From NCBI GenBank assembly GCA_030430725.1, contig JAUIKP010000222.1, positions 1 through 5,976 of the forward strand: a stretch of DNA of 5,976 bases, given 5' to 3'. Origin of the DNA: Nitrospiria bacterium (GTDB taxonomy: Bacteria > Nitrospirota > Nitrospiria > Nitrospirales > UBA8639). Positions within the stretch are counted from its first letter, which is position 1. Each line of letters opens with the position of its first letter. The notes below the pieces were generated by a model. The model was not told the origin of the DNA. It did no database searches and saw only the letters and a program-made list of their open reading frames with translations. Below are positions 5,234 through 5,976 of this stretch, one piece after another. Position numbers and translations under genes: made by a program.

Positions 5234-5378
5234 GTAATTTTCATAGGTAACAGCCATAGCCGTTTCCTATTCCCATAAAACAATCACCCTCCCTGATCCG
5301 TCTTGCATCTCCTTGGGATATTTGATGTGCAAAAATTTCCTCACATGGAAATGATGACAAAAATATCATCTGGAATCG

Positions 5379-5933
5379 TTACTTCCGGATCCGGTTGTAG
5401 GGCAGTTTGCTCAAGAGCATCCCCATCAGACAGGAGTCCGTGAGTCCTGCATGAAGAAGTCCAACTCCTACCAGTGTTGGGAGGAGAAGGACCCCTGAAT
5501 GGACTGTCAGACCCAATCCCACTCCTACCAGAATCAATACCCCTGCGATGGCACGCACTTGTCCTTCAAGGGACATTCGTCGTTGTCCCCGAACGACAGG
5601 TTTTCCCTGATTAACCCAGGCCATGATGCCTCCTTCCAGAATTCCGCAATTCGTTAAGCCCTGGTTAATCAAGTATTCATAGGCAATCTTCACCCGGTTC
5701 TGTGTTCGGCAGATCAAGATGATGCGGTGTTCACGGGAGAGGGTTTTCAATTCGCCCACATATCTATGTAAATCTGGCAGCGGAATATTTCGAGCCCCTG
5801 AAATATGCATACCTTCAAACTCTTGTGGTGTCCTGACATCGATATACACGGAATCCTTCAATGAAGGAGGCGACAGCTGATTTTTCTTGCTCGTTCCCGA
5901 TTTTGTTTCTTGATCTATTGCCAATGTATTCAT
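5379..5933 (-). CDS. Membrane-anchored rhodanese (YgaP-type rhodanese plus DUF2892)
   Basis: A sulfurtransferase that carries sulfane sulfur as a Cys persulfide. The rhodanese domain spans about residues 20-115: YIDVRTPQEFEGMHISGARNIP (29-50) is the first conserved block, and the active loop is ILICRTQNR (72-80) with catalytic Cys75 and a closing Arg80, followed by LEGGIMAWVNQGKPV (99-113). From about 118 a DUF2892 tail carries two hydrophobic helices (about 128-145 and 147-163) and ends LTDSCLMGMLLSKLPYNR, the layout of YgaP proteins. With no signal peptide, the enzyme domain should face the cytoplasm. AAGGAG 8 nt upstream fixes ATG 5933. The acceptor is unknown. The nearby sorAB genes suggest thiosulfate, polysulfide or sulfite metabolism, but the 397-nt gap means no proven operon. 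Confidence 0.93.
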   Translation of the reverse strand: MNTLAIDQETKSGTSKKNQLSPPSLKDSVYIDVRTPQEFEGMHISGARNIPLPDLHRYVGELKTLSREHRIILICRTQNRVKIAYEYLINQGLTNCGILEGGIMAWVNQGKPVVRGQRRMSLEGQVRAIAGVLILVGVGLGLTVHSGVLLLPTLVGVGLLHAGLTDSCLMGMLLSKLPYNRIRK

Positions 5934-5941
5934 TGGGTCTA

Positions 5942-5947
5942 CTCCTT
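5942..5947 (-). promoter_or_regulatory. Ribosome binding site of the rhodanese gene
   Basis: AAGGAG on the minus strand, 8 nt before ATG 5933. The 29 nt beyond it up to the window edge hold the palindrome CGCATGCG (5962-5969) but no recognisable complete promoter. Confidence 0.7.
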
Positions 5948-5976
5948 ATCCCTTTATTTTGCGCATGCGGATATCG

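Larger units (their letters stand above)
4982..5378 (-). other. 397-nt gap between the rhodanese and DUF1264 genes
   Basis: No gene of usual size is supported on either strand. It holds a cluster of nested palindromes (5083-5126), a separate palindrome CTCAG-T-CTGAG (5223-5233) and a possible 11-residue ORF (5241-5276). After the rhodanese stop only weak AT-rich hairpins occur, so no clear terminator is seen. TTGACG inside the palindrome cluster could be a -35 box, but no good -10 follows at 16-18 nt. Confidence 0.55.

Overview
The window reads as a Gram-negative, respiratory bacterium whose periplasm handles sulfur compounds and c-type haem. Base composition looks close to 50% GC by eye (not counted). 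The gene set is a pyruvate kinase, a SorAB-type sulfite dehydrogenase with an extra haem domain, another c-type cytochrome and a rhodanese. It would suit a chemolithotroph such as a Nitrospira-like nitrite oxidiser, but no gene here is diagnostic for a taxon, so that placement is only a weak inference.

All seven supported genes lie on the minus strand, so the order of transcription runs from high to low coordinates. (1) A membrane-anchored rhodanese of the YgaP type (5379-5933). (2) After a 397-nt gap rich in palindromes, a secreted DUF1264 protein (4454-4981). (3) After 66 nt, most of it one strong 16-bp hairpin, an exported monohaem cytochrome c (3902-4387). (4) After 273 nt with two hairpins and a direct repeat, a small secreted protein of unknown function (3221-3628) whose stop codon sits inside a probable terminator. 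(5) After a leader of about 285 nt with competing hairpins, sorA (1679-2911), the Tat-exported molybdenum subunit of sulfite dehydrogenase. (6) sorB (1004-1669), only 9 nt downstream and probably translationally coupled. It is a two-haem cytochrome rather than the usual one-haem SorB. (7) After 214 nt, the first 263 codons of pyk (pyruvate kinase), running off the left edge.

Functionally, SorA should oxidise sulfite to sulfate in the periplasm and pass two electrons through the SorB haem, and then perhaps through its fused second cytochrome domain, to the respiratory chain. The rhodanese could supply or consume sulfane sulfur on the cytoplasmic side, which would fit a sulfite or thiosulfate detoxification role, but only gene proximity suggests this. 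The DUF1264-cytochrome c pair is the least understood part: a secreted protein with conserved His and Cys residues encoded next to an electron carrier. No RNA genes, insertion sequences, CRISPR arrays or attachment sites were seen.
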